Source: Oscillospiraceae bacterium (lineage in GTDB: Bacteria; Bacillota; Clostridia; Oscillospirales; Oscillospiraceae). From it: DNA of 64,000 nucleotides. The position numbers and the translations under genes are program-made. The notes below the pieces were generated by a model. It did not search any database, was not told the origin of the DNA, and was given only the letters and a program-made list of their open reading frames with translations. Below, one piece after another: positions 1 through 10,514 of the stretch (position 1 is the first letter of the stretch; the number at the start of each line of letters is the position of its first letter). The DNA lies in NCBI GenBank assembly GCA_015067885.1, contig SVLO01000007.1, forward strand, positions 20,352 to 84,351, in the 5' to 3' direction.

Positions 1-1300
<1,300 letters not shown>

Positions 1301-1321
1301 CTACCTCGCTCCTTTCTTACG

Positions 1322-2125
1322 TTACACGCCGCTTCCCGCGACGATTTCGGTGATTTCCTGCGTAATGGCGCTCTGTCGGGCGCGGTTGTACTCCAGACCC
1401 AGGCGGTCGATCATCTCCTGAGCGTTCTTGCCCGCGCTGTCCATGGCCACCCGGCGGGCGGCCACCTCGCTGGCAAAGCTCTCCTTCACGCAGGAGAGTA
1501 TCATGCCCGCGATATACTCGGGAATGACCGCGTTCAGGACGGTGGGGGCGTCCGGCTCAAAGATGGCATCCTCCGCCCTGCCCCGGTTTTCCGGCACAAG
1601 GGGCAGCAGCCAGTTGACGTATGCCTCCTGACTCATCATGGAGTGGTACCGGGTACACACCACGCCCACGCGGTCGAATTCCTCGCCGCAGAACCGCTGA
1701 CACAGACTTTGGGCCAGGGCCATGGCGTCGGCGTAGGTATAATGCTCGGCGTGGCGCAGGTCCCCGCCGAAGCGGTCACAGGCCCGCTTGCCGATGGGGA
1801 TGATCTCCACATCGGGGTACTGGCGCAGCAGGCGGAAAATGTTGGCGTTATAACCCCCGGCCAGGCCACGGTCGCCGGCCACCACCACAAGGCAGGTCCG
1901 GTCCGTGTCCCGCTGTGTCATATAGGGCGTCTTCCGGCATTCCTCGCTGTTTGCAAGGCGGCCGATCATCTCACCCAGGGCATCGGCGTAGGCCTTGCCC
2001 TTGTTCATGGCGTCGGTGGCCTTTCGTATCTTGGAGGAGGCTACAAGGCCCATGGCTTTTGTCAGATGCAGGGTGGAGTCCACGCTTTTGATGCGTGTAC
2101 GCAGCTGTTTGATGTCAGCGCCCAT
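1322..2125 (-). CDS. atpG: F1 ATP synthase subunit gamma
   Basis: Central rotor shaft of F1, coupling c-ring rotation to the catalytic head. The 267-residue protein has the conserved N-terminal helix (IKQLRTRIKSVDSTLHLTKA, residues 5-24) and a C-terminal helix ending in NRARQSAITQEITEIVAG, which together form the coiled coil inside the alpha-beta ring. It is slightly shorter than the common ~285 residues. It begins 4 bases after the atpA stop, so it is tightly linked in the atp operon. Confidence 0.96.
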   Translation of the reverse strand: MGADIKQLRTRIKSVDSTLHLTKAMGLVASSKIRKATDAMNKGKAYADALGEMIGRLANSEECRKTPYMTQRDTDRTCLVVVAGDRGLAGGYNANIFRLLRQYPDVEIIPIGKRACDRFGGDLRHAEHYTYADAMALAQSLCQRFCGEEFDRVGVVCTRYHSMMSQEAYVNWLLPLVPENRGRAEDAIFEPDAPTVLNAVIPEYIAGMILSCVKESFASEVAARRVAMDSAGKNAQEMIDRLGLEYNRARQSAITQEITEIVAGSGV

Positions 2126-2129
2126 ACCC

Positions 2130-3623
2130 TTACCTCTTCATCTCGGTCAGGGCCTGCTCCAGCCGGGCAATATCCTCGTCGTCCCAGCTTCCGGACTCCA
2201 CCCGCTGCAGGAAGTCGGCATACTTGACCTCCAGCAGCTCGTAGAGCCGGGCCTCGTAGTCCTTGACCTGCTTGACAGGGGTGTCGTTGAGCCAGCCGTT
2301 GATGACGGCGTAGACGATGGCCACCTGACAGCCCACACGCACCGGGGCATTTCTGCCCTGCTTCAGCACTTCCACGATACGCTCACCAAGGGCCAGACGG
2401 GCCTTGGTGTCCGCGTCCAGGTCGCTGCCGAACTGGGCGAAGGACTGCAGCTCCCGGTATTGGGAGTAGAGCAGCTTCAGCTCGCCGGCCACCTTCTTCA
2501 TACCCTTGAGCTGGGCCGAGCCGCCCACGCGGCTGACCGAGATACCGGGGTTGATGGCGGGCATGACACCGGCATGGAACAGCTCCGTTTCCAGGAAGAT
2601 TTGTCCGTCGGTGATGGAGATGACGTTGGTGGGGATATAGGCGGACACGTCGCCGGCCTGAGTCTCGATCAAGGGCAGGGCGGTGATGGATCCGCCGCCG
2701 TATTCCGGTGCCACGCAGGCCGCCCGCTCCAGCAGGCGGGAGTGGAGGTAGAACACGTCGCCGGGATAGGCCTCACGCCCCGGGGGACGGCGAATGAGCA
2801 GGGACAGGGCGCGGTAGGCCACCGCGTGCTTGGACAGATCGTCGTAGATGATCAGCACGTCGCGACCCTGCTCCCGGAAATGCTCCGCCATGGCGCAGCC
2901 GGAATAGGGGGCCACGTACTGCAGCGGCGCGGACTCGGAGGCGGAGGCGGACACGATGATGGTGTAGTCCATAGCCCCGGCGGCGGTGAGCTGGTTTGCG
3001 ATCTGCACCACGGAGCTGTTCTTCTGTCCGATGGCCACGTAGATGCAGATGACCCCGGTGTTGCGCTGGTTGATGATGGTGTCGATGGCAATTTCCGTCT
3101 TACCGGTCTGGCGGTCGCCGATGATCAGCTCACGCTGGCCCCGGCCGATGGGGATCATGCTGTCGATGGCCTTGATACCCGTCTGCAGAGGGACGGACAC
3201 GCTCTTGCGCTCGATGATGCCGGGGGCCTCGGACTCGATGGGCCGGATGGCCTCGGCGGGGATGGGACCCTTGCCATCGATAGGCTCGCCCAAAGCGTTG
3301 ACCACGCGGCCCAGCATGGCCTGCCCCACGGGGACGGACAGAACACGCCCGGTGCGCTTGACGGTGGAACCCTCACGAATGTTGTTCTCGTTGGACAGCA
3401 GGGCCACGGAGACGGTCTCCGCCTCCAAATTCTGGGCCATGCCGAAGCTGCCGTCCTCAAACTCCAGCAGCTCGCTGGCCATACATGCCTGCAGGCCGTA
3501 AACACGGGCGATACCGTCGCCCACAAGGATGACCGTTCCGGTCTCCTTCATCTCGATTTTGGCGTTGTAATTTCGGATTTGCTCCTTGATTACATTACTG
3601 ATCTCTTCCGGTCTTGTGGTCAT
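2130..3623 (-). CDS. atpA: F1 ATP synthase subunit alpha
   Basis: Non-catalytic nucleotide-binding subunit of the F1 head. At 497 residues it has the family's usual length. Walker A is GDRQTGKT at residues 169-176, and the arginine-finger region ([15 protein letters not shown]) lies near residue 360. The start overlaps the atpH stop by 4 bases (ATGA), implying translational coupling. Order within the operon is the canonical H-A-G-D. Confidence 0.98.
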   Translation of the reverse strand: MTTRPEEISNVIKEQIRNYNAKIEMKETGTVILVGDGIARVYGLQACMASELLEFEDGSFGMAQNLEAETVSVALLSNENNIREGSTVKRTGRVLSVPVGQAMLGRVVNALGEPIDGKGPIPAEAIRPIESEAPGIIERKSVSVPLQTGIKAIDSMIPIGRGQRELIIGDRQTGKTEIAIDTIINQRNTGVICIYVAIGQKNSSVVQIANQLTAAGAMDYTIIVSASASESAPLQYVAPYSGCAMAEHFREQGRDVLIIYDDLSKHAVAYRALSLLIRRPPGREAYPGDVFYLHSRLLERAACVAPEYGGGSITALPLIETQAGDVSAYIPTNVISITDGQIFLETELFHAGVMPAINPGISVSRVGGSAQLKGMKKVAGELKLLYSQYRELQSFAQFGSDLDADTKARLALGERIVEVLKQGRNAPVRVGCQVAIVYAVINGWLNDTPVKQVKDYEARLYELLEVKYADFLQRVESGSWDDEDIARLEQALTEMKR

Positions 3624-4147
3624 CGTATCACTTCCTTCACTTCAGACAGGCGCTGACGCAGGCTGCCGTCCAGGATGTTGCCATCCAGCTCCACGACCAA
3701 GCCGCCCAGCAGTTCCTTGTCCACAACGTATTCCGCCCGGACCTGACCCTTGCAGCGTCGCTCCAAGGCAAGCTGCAGCTTCTGTTTTTCTTCCTGGGTC
3801 AGCTCCACGGCGCTGGTAACGGTCGCGTTGGCAATATGCTCCGACGCGTCCAAAAGGCCCCGATAGACCTCCACCGACTCCACAAAGCAGTCAATTCTGC
3901 CCTTCTCGCACATCAGCTTGAGGTAGGACAGCACCTGCTCCGGGGCGGTGTCGGCAAAGGCCGCCTCGATGGCCTGCAGCCGCTGGGCCATGGGGATGGC
4001 GGGGGAAGCCAGCAGCAGGGCGTAGTTGGGCTGGTCGGCAAAGACCGCCTTCACCTGCTCCAGCACCTGACCGTACTCCCTCTGCCGGTCCTCTTCACAG
4101 GCCAGCATAAACAAAGCCTGCGCGTATTCCTTACTGATTTCAGCCAT
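3620..4147 (-). CDS. atpH: F1 ATP synthase subunit delta
   Basis: Peripheral-stalk subunit (OSCP homologue) that fixes F1 to the b subunits. The family N-terminus is visible ([13 protein letters not shown]), so the ATG at 4147 is preferred; a GTG at 4156 in the same frame is an alternative that would add three residues. The ~175-residue length is normal. It overlaps atpF by 8 bases (more with the GTG start) and atpA by 4 bases. Confidence 0.93.
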   Translation of the reverse strand: MAEISKEYAQALFMLACEEDRQREYGQVLEQVKAVFADQPNYALLLASPAIPMAQRLQAIEAAFADTAPEQVLSYLKLMCEKGRIDCFVESVEVYRGLLDASEHIANATVTSAVELTQEEKQKLQLALERRCKGQVRAEYVVDKELLGGLVVELDGNILDGSLRQRLSEVKEVIR

Positions 4148-4646
4148 TCTCGTCACCTATTTCCTCGATAAACGAGTCGATGAGGGCGCGATGATCCTGC
4201 TGATTGATCTCCCGCTCCAACAGCTTTTCCGCCAGGGCGCCGGAAACCTCCACGATCTCCTGCTTGATACCGGCGGCGGCCTTCTGCCGCTCCAGCTCCG
4301 CCTCGTTTTGCGCGGCGCGGATAATGCTGTCGGCACGTTCCTGCGCCTCGGCCACCAGCGTATCGCTGCGGCGGCGGGCATTGTCGGTGGCATCCTGCAG
4401 GATGCCGTCGGCCCGGGCGTCCGCCCCGGCCAGCTTTTCCTCCCATTCCTTGCGGTTCTGCTGCGCCTCGGCATTGGCGGCGTCGGCCGCGTCATAGCGG
4501 TCGTCGATCTCCTTCTGCCGCTGCTCCAGCACACGCTTGACCGGCTTGAACAGGAACTTTTTCACGATCAAAAACAGAATCACGAGATTGAGCAAAGAAA
4601 TCAAGATCAGCCACAGATTGACCGAAATGATATCCAGCGTTTGCAT
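4140..4646 (-). CDS. atpF: Fo ATP synthase subunit b
   Basis: Peripheral-stalk subunit: one N-terminal membrane helix (about residues 8-30, LWLILISLLNLVILFLIVKK) and a long charged, Ala-rich coiled coil to the C-terminus, 168 residues in all. It holds the F1 head static against the rotor. It sits between atpE and atpH as in typical bacterial atp operons. Confidence 0.95.
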   Translation of the reverse strand: MQTLDIISVNLWLILISLLNLVILFLIVKKFLFKPVKRVLEQRQKEIDDRYDAADAANAEAQQNRKEWEEKLAGADARADGILQDATDNARRRSDTLVAEAQERADSIIRAAQNEAELERQKAAAGIKQEIVEVSGALAEKLLEREINQQDHRALIDSFIEEIGDENG

Positions 4647-4664
4647 TGCTTATCTCCCCTTGTG

Positions 4665-5857
<1,193 letters not shown>

Positions 5858-5884
5858 CGTGTGATCACCCCTATCAATCGCAGG

Positions 5885-6292
5885 TTAAATGTTTTCATTG
5901 GATTTCCTGTCAAACAGCGGGCGGAAGGCAATGGCGACCCGCGGGAAAAACAGCGGAATGATGGTGGCCCACAGGTGCAGGAACACCGCACCCAGTATGG
6001 TCGCCACGACCAGGAGCATCATACGGTACAGTTGAGAGGTCTTTATGGCGTTTTTGGCCCTTTTTTCATCCTGCCCCAGCGCCTTTTGCACCGTCAGGCC
6101 CATCAGAAAGAAATTCAGCACACCGACGCCGCCACTTAAAGCATTACCCAACAGCATTCTGATATTCCACGGCTCTATGACATCAAACCGCCCCAGCACA
6201 AGAAATACCGCCTGCAGCAGCGCGCTGAGTCCCAGTACCCAATACAGGATATACAGGGTTTCCTTCCGCACGGTTGCGTCCACTTGTTTCAT
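5885..6292 (-). CDS. AtpI-like small membrane protein, first gene of the atp operon
   Basis: 135-residue protein with four predicted membrane segments arranged in two pairs (YILYWVLGLSALLQAVFLVL, ALSGGVGVLNFFLMGL, then RMMLLVVATILGAVFLHLW and a C-terminal stretch). Sequence identity to AtpI was not checkable. The call rests on size, topology and its place directly upstream of atpB behind the operon promoter. AtpI-type proteins assist c-ring assembly or Mg2+ supply in other bacteria. The start has a good Shine-Dalgarno (AGGGGTGAG). Confidence 0.75.
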   Translation of the reverse strand: MKQVDATVRKETLYILYWVLGLSALLQAVFLVLGRFDVIEPWNIRMLLGNALSGGVGVLNFFLMGLTVQKALGQDEKRAKNAIKTSQLYRMMLLVVATILGAVFLHLWATIIPLFFPRVAIAFRPLFDRKSNENI

Positions 6293-6374
6293 TGTATCTC
6301 ACCCCTGATAAAGCACAAGGGACCCAACTCCCCTGCAGACAGCTGGCTCCCTTTTTTCTCTATCCGTTTTACAT

Positions 6375-6403
6375 AGTATTTCACATTTTCCGGACTTTGT
6401 CAA
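6375..6403 (-). promoter_or_regulatory. Sigma-A-type promoter of the atp operon
   Basis: On the minus strand TTGACA (6398-6403), a 17-base spacer and AATACT (6375-6380). The transcript would start about 75 bases before the atpI-like start codon, so this is the likely promoter for the whole ATP synthase operon. Confidence 0.7.
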
Positions 6404-6437
6404 CTATTTAACGCGCGTTCCTATTGCATTCACACGC

Positions 6438-6467
6438 AAAACGGTCGCCGTCCGTCGGACGGCGACC
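6438..6467 (-). terminator. Rho-independent terminator of the DUF1295 gene
   Basis: Perfect 11-bp stem GGTCGCCGTCC/GGACGGCGACC with a 3-base loop, followed on the minus strand by GTTTTG. It lies 11 bases downstream of the DUF1295 stop codon. Confidence 0.75.
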
Positions 6468-6477
6468 GCCAGATCTC

Positions 6478-7278
6478 TCACGCCACCAGCCACTTATACC
6501 TGACCACGCTGTACAGCGGGATCAAGGGCAGCAGGATGGGGACTTTGGTGCTGTATTTCTGATACTCCGGGTCATCGCCGTAGGTTCGGTTCTGTCGCAG
6601 CTCCAGTCGGCGGGCGCCGCTGAACATGACGTAGACGATGCCGACGTAGCCGATCCCGGCCACGACCCACTGTCCAACGCTCAGAGAGCCGATGCCCACA
6701 AGCAGCACACCGGTCCACAGGATCAGTTCCCCCAAATAGTTGGGGCAGCGAACGATGCGGTACAGGCCGGTATCCACAAAGCGGTTGGCATTTTTGGCCT
6801 TGGCCGCCTTTTTCTGCTGGTCTGCAACGGTCTCCATCAGAAAACCAAGCAGCATCAGCGCCCCGCCCACATAGGTCCACGCATTGCTGCCATCCCCATT
6901 GTCCAGACGGTAGAACACGGGGCTGACCATGGTCACGTACAGCACCGCGCAGGCGATCCAAATGGACAGCTTGACAAAACCGGGAATGGTCTTGCTGTCC
7001 TTGATCTCATTACCCAAATGCTTATGGTAGGACTTCAACTTCGCCTCGCGATAGGCCAAATAGCCACCCAGGCGGCAGCCGTAAACCACAAACAAAGCAC
7101 AGCACAGCGCCATGCCCCAATCCATGGTTTTGCCGTACAAGGCAAACAGGAGAACGCCTTCGGCGGCGATGGCAAAGCCGTAGCCGATGGAGAAAAACCA
7201 CACATACTGCTTAAAACCGATGGCGCTGACCACAAAGGCCACGATCACCACCGCCCAAAAATACGCAGGAAATACCAT
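6478..7278 (-). CDS. DUF1295 / steroid 5-alpha-reductase-like membrane enzyme
   Basis: 266-residue integral membrane protein with about seven hydrophobic segments. The C-terminal half carries the family signature RCPNYLGELILWTG followed by RRLELRQNRTYGDDPEYQKY, typical of the DUF1295/steroid-reductase-like and isoprenylcysteine methyltransferase fold. The substrate is unknown; a membrane lipid or terpenoid is plausible. The ATG at 7278 is chosen because GGGAGGTG sits 7 bases before it; a longer reading frame upstream lacks this site. It is a single-gene unit with its own terminator. Confidence 0.85.
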   Translation of the reverse strand: MVFPAYFWAVVIVAFVVSAIGFKQYVWFFSIGYGFAIAAEGVLLFALYGKTMDWGMALCCALFVVYGCRLGGYLAYREAKLKSYHKHLGNEIKDSKTIPGFVKLSIWIACAVLYVTMVSPVFYRLDNGDGSNAWTYVGGALMLLGFLMETVADQQKKAAKAKNANRFVDTGLYRIVRCPNYLGELILWTGVLLVGIGSLSVGQWVVAGIGYVGIVYVMFSGARRLELRQNRTYGDDPEYQKYSTKVPILLPLIPLYSVVRYKWLVA

Positions 7279-7305
7279 AACGAACACCTCCCAAACAGTA
7301 ACGGT

Positions 7306-7334
7306 ATCATACCACATTCCGCCGACCAGCGCAA
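7306..7334 (-). promoter_or_regulatory. Candidate extended -10 promoter of the DUF1295 gene
   Basis: The minus strand shows TGGTATGAT (an extended -10, core 7306-7311) with a poor -35 (TTGCGC) 17 bases upstream. The predicted start site leaves a ~20-base leader before the Shine-Dalgarno. Confidence 0.4.
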
Positions 7335-7349
7335 TACACTCCGTGGCGG

Positions 7350-8543
7350 TTATCCGCTCATTCCATCATGCACCTTCATAATGACCTTCAGGCGCCGAGG
7401 AAGCTGCCTGCCCCTCAATTCCTCCAAATCGATAACCGCGATCCCCAACTGAGCTGCGCGGTGGCGCGCGGCTGCGTTGCAGGGTTCGGTGGCAACAATG
7501 GCCGCCTTGGCACCTTTCCCCCCAAACCGATCCCGGAGGATGGCCAATTCGTTAAGAGCCTCTGTCCGAATTTCACTTGTCTTACAGCTGAGAAACAAGG
7601 GAATGACCCCCCGGGCGGCCATCACGTCGATCTCATTGGACACACTTGCGTGACCCAGCGTGTCGTCCCAGCGCACCACGGCACTGCTGATGACATCGTT
7701 GAAGATACCCGTATCCACACAGGCCTTGTAGGCGTACAGTTCCAACACGCTGCCCACATCCCGCAGCCACGCCCGGATGTTGGCGTCCCGAAAACGGAAA
7801 GAAACGGATCGTTCGGGTTCGATGATAAGTTCCGTAATAAACCCAATTCGGGCAAGGTCCTCCAACGCCGCCTCGTTGGCGGAATTCCTTTTGCCGCGCT
7901 CCCCCTTCACCGTGTAGGCACCCTCCACACGCAGCGGGGGCGTCTGCCCGTATTCCGCGTGGGAAATGCGCTGGATATAGGCAATTATATCCGGCCATTG
8001 GCGTCGAAAGCGCAAAAAGCAGGCGAAGAACGGCTCAAAATCCTCCATATACCGGTCCAAAATGGCGTTGTCCACCCGCCCGGGCCCCAGCGTTCCCCCC
8101 GCCATGAGAAAAAACTCCTCCACAGAATAGGACAGGGTACACGGGAGGTCGTCCGCAAAGGGGGCACCGCTGATGTCGTAAAAGCGATTCTTTTTCCGGG
8201 AGTAGGTAAAGGCAGGGGCGCCGGTTTGGACGGAAAACATACCCGCGGCAAACAGGGCAGCATCACTGCCCCCGGTCACGTCCACCGCGCAGTCCGGGTA
8301 TCTGGCACCGATGGCAAGCAGCTGATCGAGGATGCGGTCGGCCTTGAACAGGCTGACCTCTGTAAAAATCAGCTCCGGCTCCCATCCCCGGCGCAGGAAA
8401 AAGGCCCGCAGCTTCTCCTGCCGGCTTCGGTTGCGCGCCAGCTCCCCCGGGCAGAGATAAATGACACGTTGCGGACGAAACATATCCGGCGCCAAAATGT
8501 TTTCTATGGCCCGCTCGTCATACAGTTCGATCAGGGTGTCCAC
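7350..8543 (-). CDS. Card1/Can2-like CARF-domain nuclease (DUF1887), orphan
   Basis: 397-residue protein. The N-terminal CARF-type Rossmann domain (about 1-140) has the ligand-loop motif DVTGGSDA (88-95), expected to bind a cyclic oligoadenylate. A winged-helix-like middle section follows, then a PD-(D/E)xK nuclease domain with E268, NEID (303-306) and SCK (319-321). The E of the usual ExK is S319 here, a variant I believe occurs in other DUF1887 members, so activity is likely but unproven. Related proteins are accessory effectors of type III CRISPR systems, yet no cas gene or array lies in this window. The start is a GTG at 8543 behind GGAGGAG. Confidence 0.85.
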   Translation of the reverse strand: MDTLIELYDERAIENILAPDMFRPQRVIYLCPGELARNRSRQEKLRAFFLRRGWEPELIFTEVSLFKADRILDQLLAIGARYPDCAVDVTGGSDAALFAAGMFSVQTGAPAFTYSRKKNRFYDISGAPFADDLPCTLSYSVEEFFLMAGGTLGPGRVDNAILDRYMEDFEPFFACFLRFRRQWPDIIAYIQRISHAEYGQTPPLRVEGAYTVKGERGKRNSANEAALEDLARIGFITELIIEPERSVSFRFRDANIRAWLRDVGSVLELYAYKACVDTGIFNDVISSAVVRWDDTLGHASVSNEIDVMAARGVIPLFLSCKTSEIRTEALNELAILRDRFGGKGAKAAIVATEPCNAAARHRAAQLGIAVIDLEELRGRQLPRRLKVIMKVHDGMSG

Positions 8544-8649
8544 GAATCATCTCTCCTCCCCTGTTCTTTGTTATATATATTATACCGATATATCCGGATA
8601 ATTGCAACGGCGTATCGCACAGGGTTCCAGTCCCTGGGGCGTGCATAAC

Positions 8650-8684
8650 AAAAAGCCAGTATCCCGATGGGATACTGGCTTTTT
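8650..8684. terminator. Terminator-like hairpin beside the truncated tRNA 3' end
   Basis: Perfect 16-bp stem AAAAAGCCAGTATCCC with loop GAT, flanked by A/T runs on both sides so it could work in either direction. It follows a minus-strand tRNA 3'-end remnant and faces the start of the CARF-nuclease gene. Confidence 0.65.
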
Positions 8685-8828
8685 GGCACGCCCGAAGCCG
8701 CGGCGAAGCAAAATGTGCCGGGGACACGTTTTGCCGCTGCGGACTTCGCGGCGCAGGACATGCCACCGGCATGTCCTGTGACCGCCGCTCACCCTCTCAG
8801 GGTTCGAGTCCCTTCGGGGAAAAGAAAC

Positions 8829-8862
8829 AAAACAGCCGCCACCCGATGGGTGACGGCTGTTT
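8829..8862 (-). terminator. Terminator of tRNA-Arg
   Basis: Hairpin with arms AACAGCCGTCACCC and GGGTGGCGGCTGTT (minus strand), one mismatch, a 3-base loop and a trailing T-rich tract, starting directly at the tRNA CCA end. Confidence 0.8.
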
Positions 8863-8938
8863 TGGCACGCCCGAAGGGACTCGAACCCCCAACTTTCAGA
8901 ACCGGAATCTGACGCTCTATCCATTGAACTACGGACGC
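8863..8938 (-). tRNA. tRNA-Arg (anticodon CCG)
   Basis: A 76-base cloverleaf on the minus strand. It starts GCGTCCGTAG, has the D-arm GTTCAATGGATAGAGC, the anticodon arm CAGATTCCGGTTCTG (anticodon CCG, reading CGG) and the T-arm GGGGGTTCGAGTCCC. The encoded 3' end is GCGTGCCA, so CCA is genomic. The first acceptor pair is G-U. Confidence 0.95.
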
Positions 8939-8955
8939 GTATCAACGACCCTGTT

Positions 8956-8984
8956 ATTATAGCAAGGTCGTTTGAAAAAGTAAA
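8956..8984 (-). promoter_or_regulatory. Promoter of tRNA-Arg
   Basis: TTTACT (8979-8984), a 17-base spacer and a perfect TATAAT (8956-8961) on the minus strand, placing the start site about 10 bases before the tRNA 5' end. Confidence 0.7.
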
Positions 8985-9026
8985 GAGAAAAATGCCGCCT
9001 TTGGTAAATTCATTCCCGGCAAGCGG

Positions 9027-9242
9027 TCACAGCACGAAATCTTCGTCCTTCAGGTTGGCAAACTCCGTCTTGGCGGGGCGGGGCGGGGTACGGCGCAGGG
9101 GGTCGTACTCAAAGGCCCGGCAATGGGACGTCACGTCCATCACGCCCTTTTTGGGGCAGACCACCTGCTGGTCATTGAGGTAATGACCCTTGGCGCAATA
9201 GGCACAACGAGGGTCAATTTTCTTTTGAAACAGCTTGGGCAT
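9027..9242 (-). CDS. Small four-cysteine protein of unknown function
   Basis: 71 residues, not recognised. Four cysteines (CAYC near 13-16, C29 in VVCPKKG, C41 in SHCRAFEYDPLRR) could form a small zinc site. The C-terminal segment DPLRRTPPRPAKTEFANLKDEDF is charged and probably flexible. A good Shine-Dalgarno (GGAGGGAATTGT) precedes the ATG. It follows ylbJ on the same strand, but a promoter-like sequence overlaps the ylbJ stop, so it may be expressed alone. Confidence 0.8.
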   Translation of the reverse strand: MPKLFQKKIDPRCAYCAKGHYLNDQQVVCPKKGVMDVTSHCRAFEYDPLRRTPPRPAKTEFANLKDEDFVL

Positions 9243-9271
9243 ACAATTCCCTCCTGTAACAGACTGGGTAT

Positions 9272-9300
9272 ATTATACCGCAACTTGCCGCCCTTTTCCA
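9272..9300 (-). promoter_or_regulatory. Candidate promoter of the four-cysteine gene
   Basis: Minus strand TGGAAA (9295-9300), a 17-base spacer and TATAAT (9272-9277), overlapping the 3' end of ylbJ. Confidence 0.5.
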
Positions 9301-10427
9301 CCCCTTTTTTTCCTATTTCTTCTCCCAAAAAGCGCCACGGCCAAAAAACCCAGCCACAGCACCCACGCCGCCGCCATTGACACGGACAGCTTGGGGACAA
9401 GTCCGTTTTCCACCTGCGGCACCAGCCAGCCGGCAGCGGGCAGCGCGTTGGGGAACCATCTGACAAGCCCTACCGCAAACAGCGCCGACAGCGCACCATG
9501 CAACGCCTTGCCCGCCAAATACGTACCCACCCGCAGACCGCTGTCCATCAGAAAGCTCAGCACCTGACAGTGGACGCACAGCCCCGCCCATCCCAGCATG
9601 AAAGCCGCCATGGGCAGCCGCCCCGACCCGGCCAGACCACGGACACCGGAGGACACCTCCAACAGCCCCCGCAGCAGTTGGTACGCCTGCTGCGCATCCA
9701 TCCCAAACCATGTCAGCGCCCGCGTGAGTGTTTCCAGCACACCGACCCGGGCCAGCAATCCCAATATGACCGAGAAGGTCATCACAAAGGCGCAAATGTT
9801 CAGCACTCCGGTCAGGGCGGAACGCACGCTGCGGGTAAACGCCAGCGCAAAGCTTACTCCGCCGCCGGCAGGGCGCAAATCCGGCTTACAGCGCTCCTCC
9901 ACCCCACCGTAAAAGCGAAATAACACCCCAACGCATACCGACGCCGCCACATGGACCAAATACAGCGCAAGACCGGCCCGGCCGCTGCCAAACACCCCCG
10001 CCCCCACCACACCAAGGATGAATGCCGGCCCGGAATTGTTGCAAAAGGCCAGCAGCCGTTCGGTCTCCGTTTGGGAACAGCACCCTTTCTGATACAGCTC
10101 AATGGCCGTGCGCGCCCCCACCGGGTAGCCGCCCACCAACCCAAGCACCAACGCCGTCGCTCCCGCCCCATTCACCCGAAACAGCGGCCACATGACCCGC
10201 TCCACCAGTCGTCCCAAATGTCTTGCAAGGCCCAGCTCCACTACCATGCCGGACAAAACGAAAAAGGGAAACAGGGACGGAACAATGGTTTCGGCACACA
10301 GGGAGATGCCTTGCTGTGCCGCCTGCATACTCTGCTGCGGACAGGCGATCAGCACCGCCGCCGCGCACAACAGCACCACTGCATATACCAGCTCCCGACA
10401 GGCCGGTCGCAACAATCTCCGCAGCAT
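9273..10427 (-). CDS. ylbJ: Sporulation integral membrane protein YlbJ
   Basis: 384-residue membrane protein with about eight helices and the nucleoside-recognition (Gate) signatures SLFPFFVLSGMVVE near residue 50, GLVGGYPVGARTAIEL near 95 and CNNSGPAFILGVVG near 128. In Bacillus subtilis YlbJ is needed for spore formation in the mother cell. The C-terminus is basic (GRRNRKKRGGKGR). It has no close partner gene here, and the dac gene upstream is separated by a hairpin. Confidence 0.87.
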   Translation of the reverse strand: MLRRLLRPACRELVYAVVLLCAAAVLIACPQQSMQAAQQGISLCAETIVPSLFPFFVLSGMVVELGLARHLGRLVERVMWPLFRVNGAGATALVLGLVGGYPVGARTAIELYQKGCCSQTETERLLAFCNNSGPAFILGVVGAGVFGSGRAGLALYLVHVAASVCVGVLFRFYGGVEERCKPDLRPAGGGVSFALAFTRSVRSALTGVLNICAFVMTFSVILGLLARVGVLETLTRALTWFGMDAQQAYQLLRGLLEVSSGVRGLAGSGRLPMAAFMLGWAGLCVHCQVLSFLMDSGLRVGTYLAGKALHGALSALFAVGLVRWFPNALPAAGWLVPQVENGLVPKLSVSMAAAWVLWLGFLAVALFGRRNRKKRGGKGRQVAV

Positions 10428-10460
10428 GATAACACCCCCAAAGCACTATCCAAACAATAT

Positions 10461-10494
10461 GCGCCCCGGGCAGGAACTTGCCTGTCCGGGGCGC
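10461..10494. terminator. Very stable hairpin between dac and ylbJ
   Basis: 14-bp stem GCGCCCCGG/CCGGGGCGC extended by CAGG/CCTG around a G-U pair, loop AACTTG. The T-run is better on the plus side (GTTTTG), so termination of dac (minus) by it is likely but not textbook. Confidence 0.6.
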
Positions 10495-10514
10495 GTTTTG
10501 TCAGGGTTATGTAG

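Larger units (their letters stand above)
8621..8863. repeat. tRNA-derived inverted repeats and palindromes
   Basis: The block next to tRNA-Arg holds repeated pieces of its T-arm and acceptor stem around terminator hairpins. GGTTCGAGTCCCTTCGGG reads plus at ~8801-8818 and minus (as its complement) inside the tRNA at ~8871-8888. A decayed plus-strand copy starts at 8621 (AGGGTTCCAGTCCC), and a minus-strand tRNA 3' end (CTTCGGGCGTGCC) is at 8685-8697. Two more palindromes fill the middle: a long imperfect one at 8699-8739 and a perfect 10-bp stem at 8755-8777. No credible protein gene lies in 8544-8862. Confidence 0.7.

Noticed and set aside
6319..6357. Terminator-like hairpin on the plus strand in the atp leader
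   Set aside because: The stem has a central mismatch and a ~17-base loop, and the T-run faces the strand with no gene upstream. It could at most be a weak leader structure of the atp transcript.
7350..8543. Type III CRISPR locus around the CARF nuclease
   Set aside because: No cas gene, Cas10-like cyclase or repeat array is visible within tens of kilobases in the window.
8580..8962. Short open frames over the tRNA-Arg region on both strands
   Set aside because: The translations are the well-known spurious peptides produced by reading tRNA genes and their flanking hairpins.
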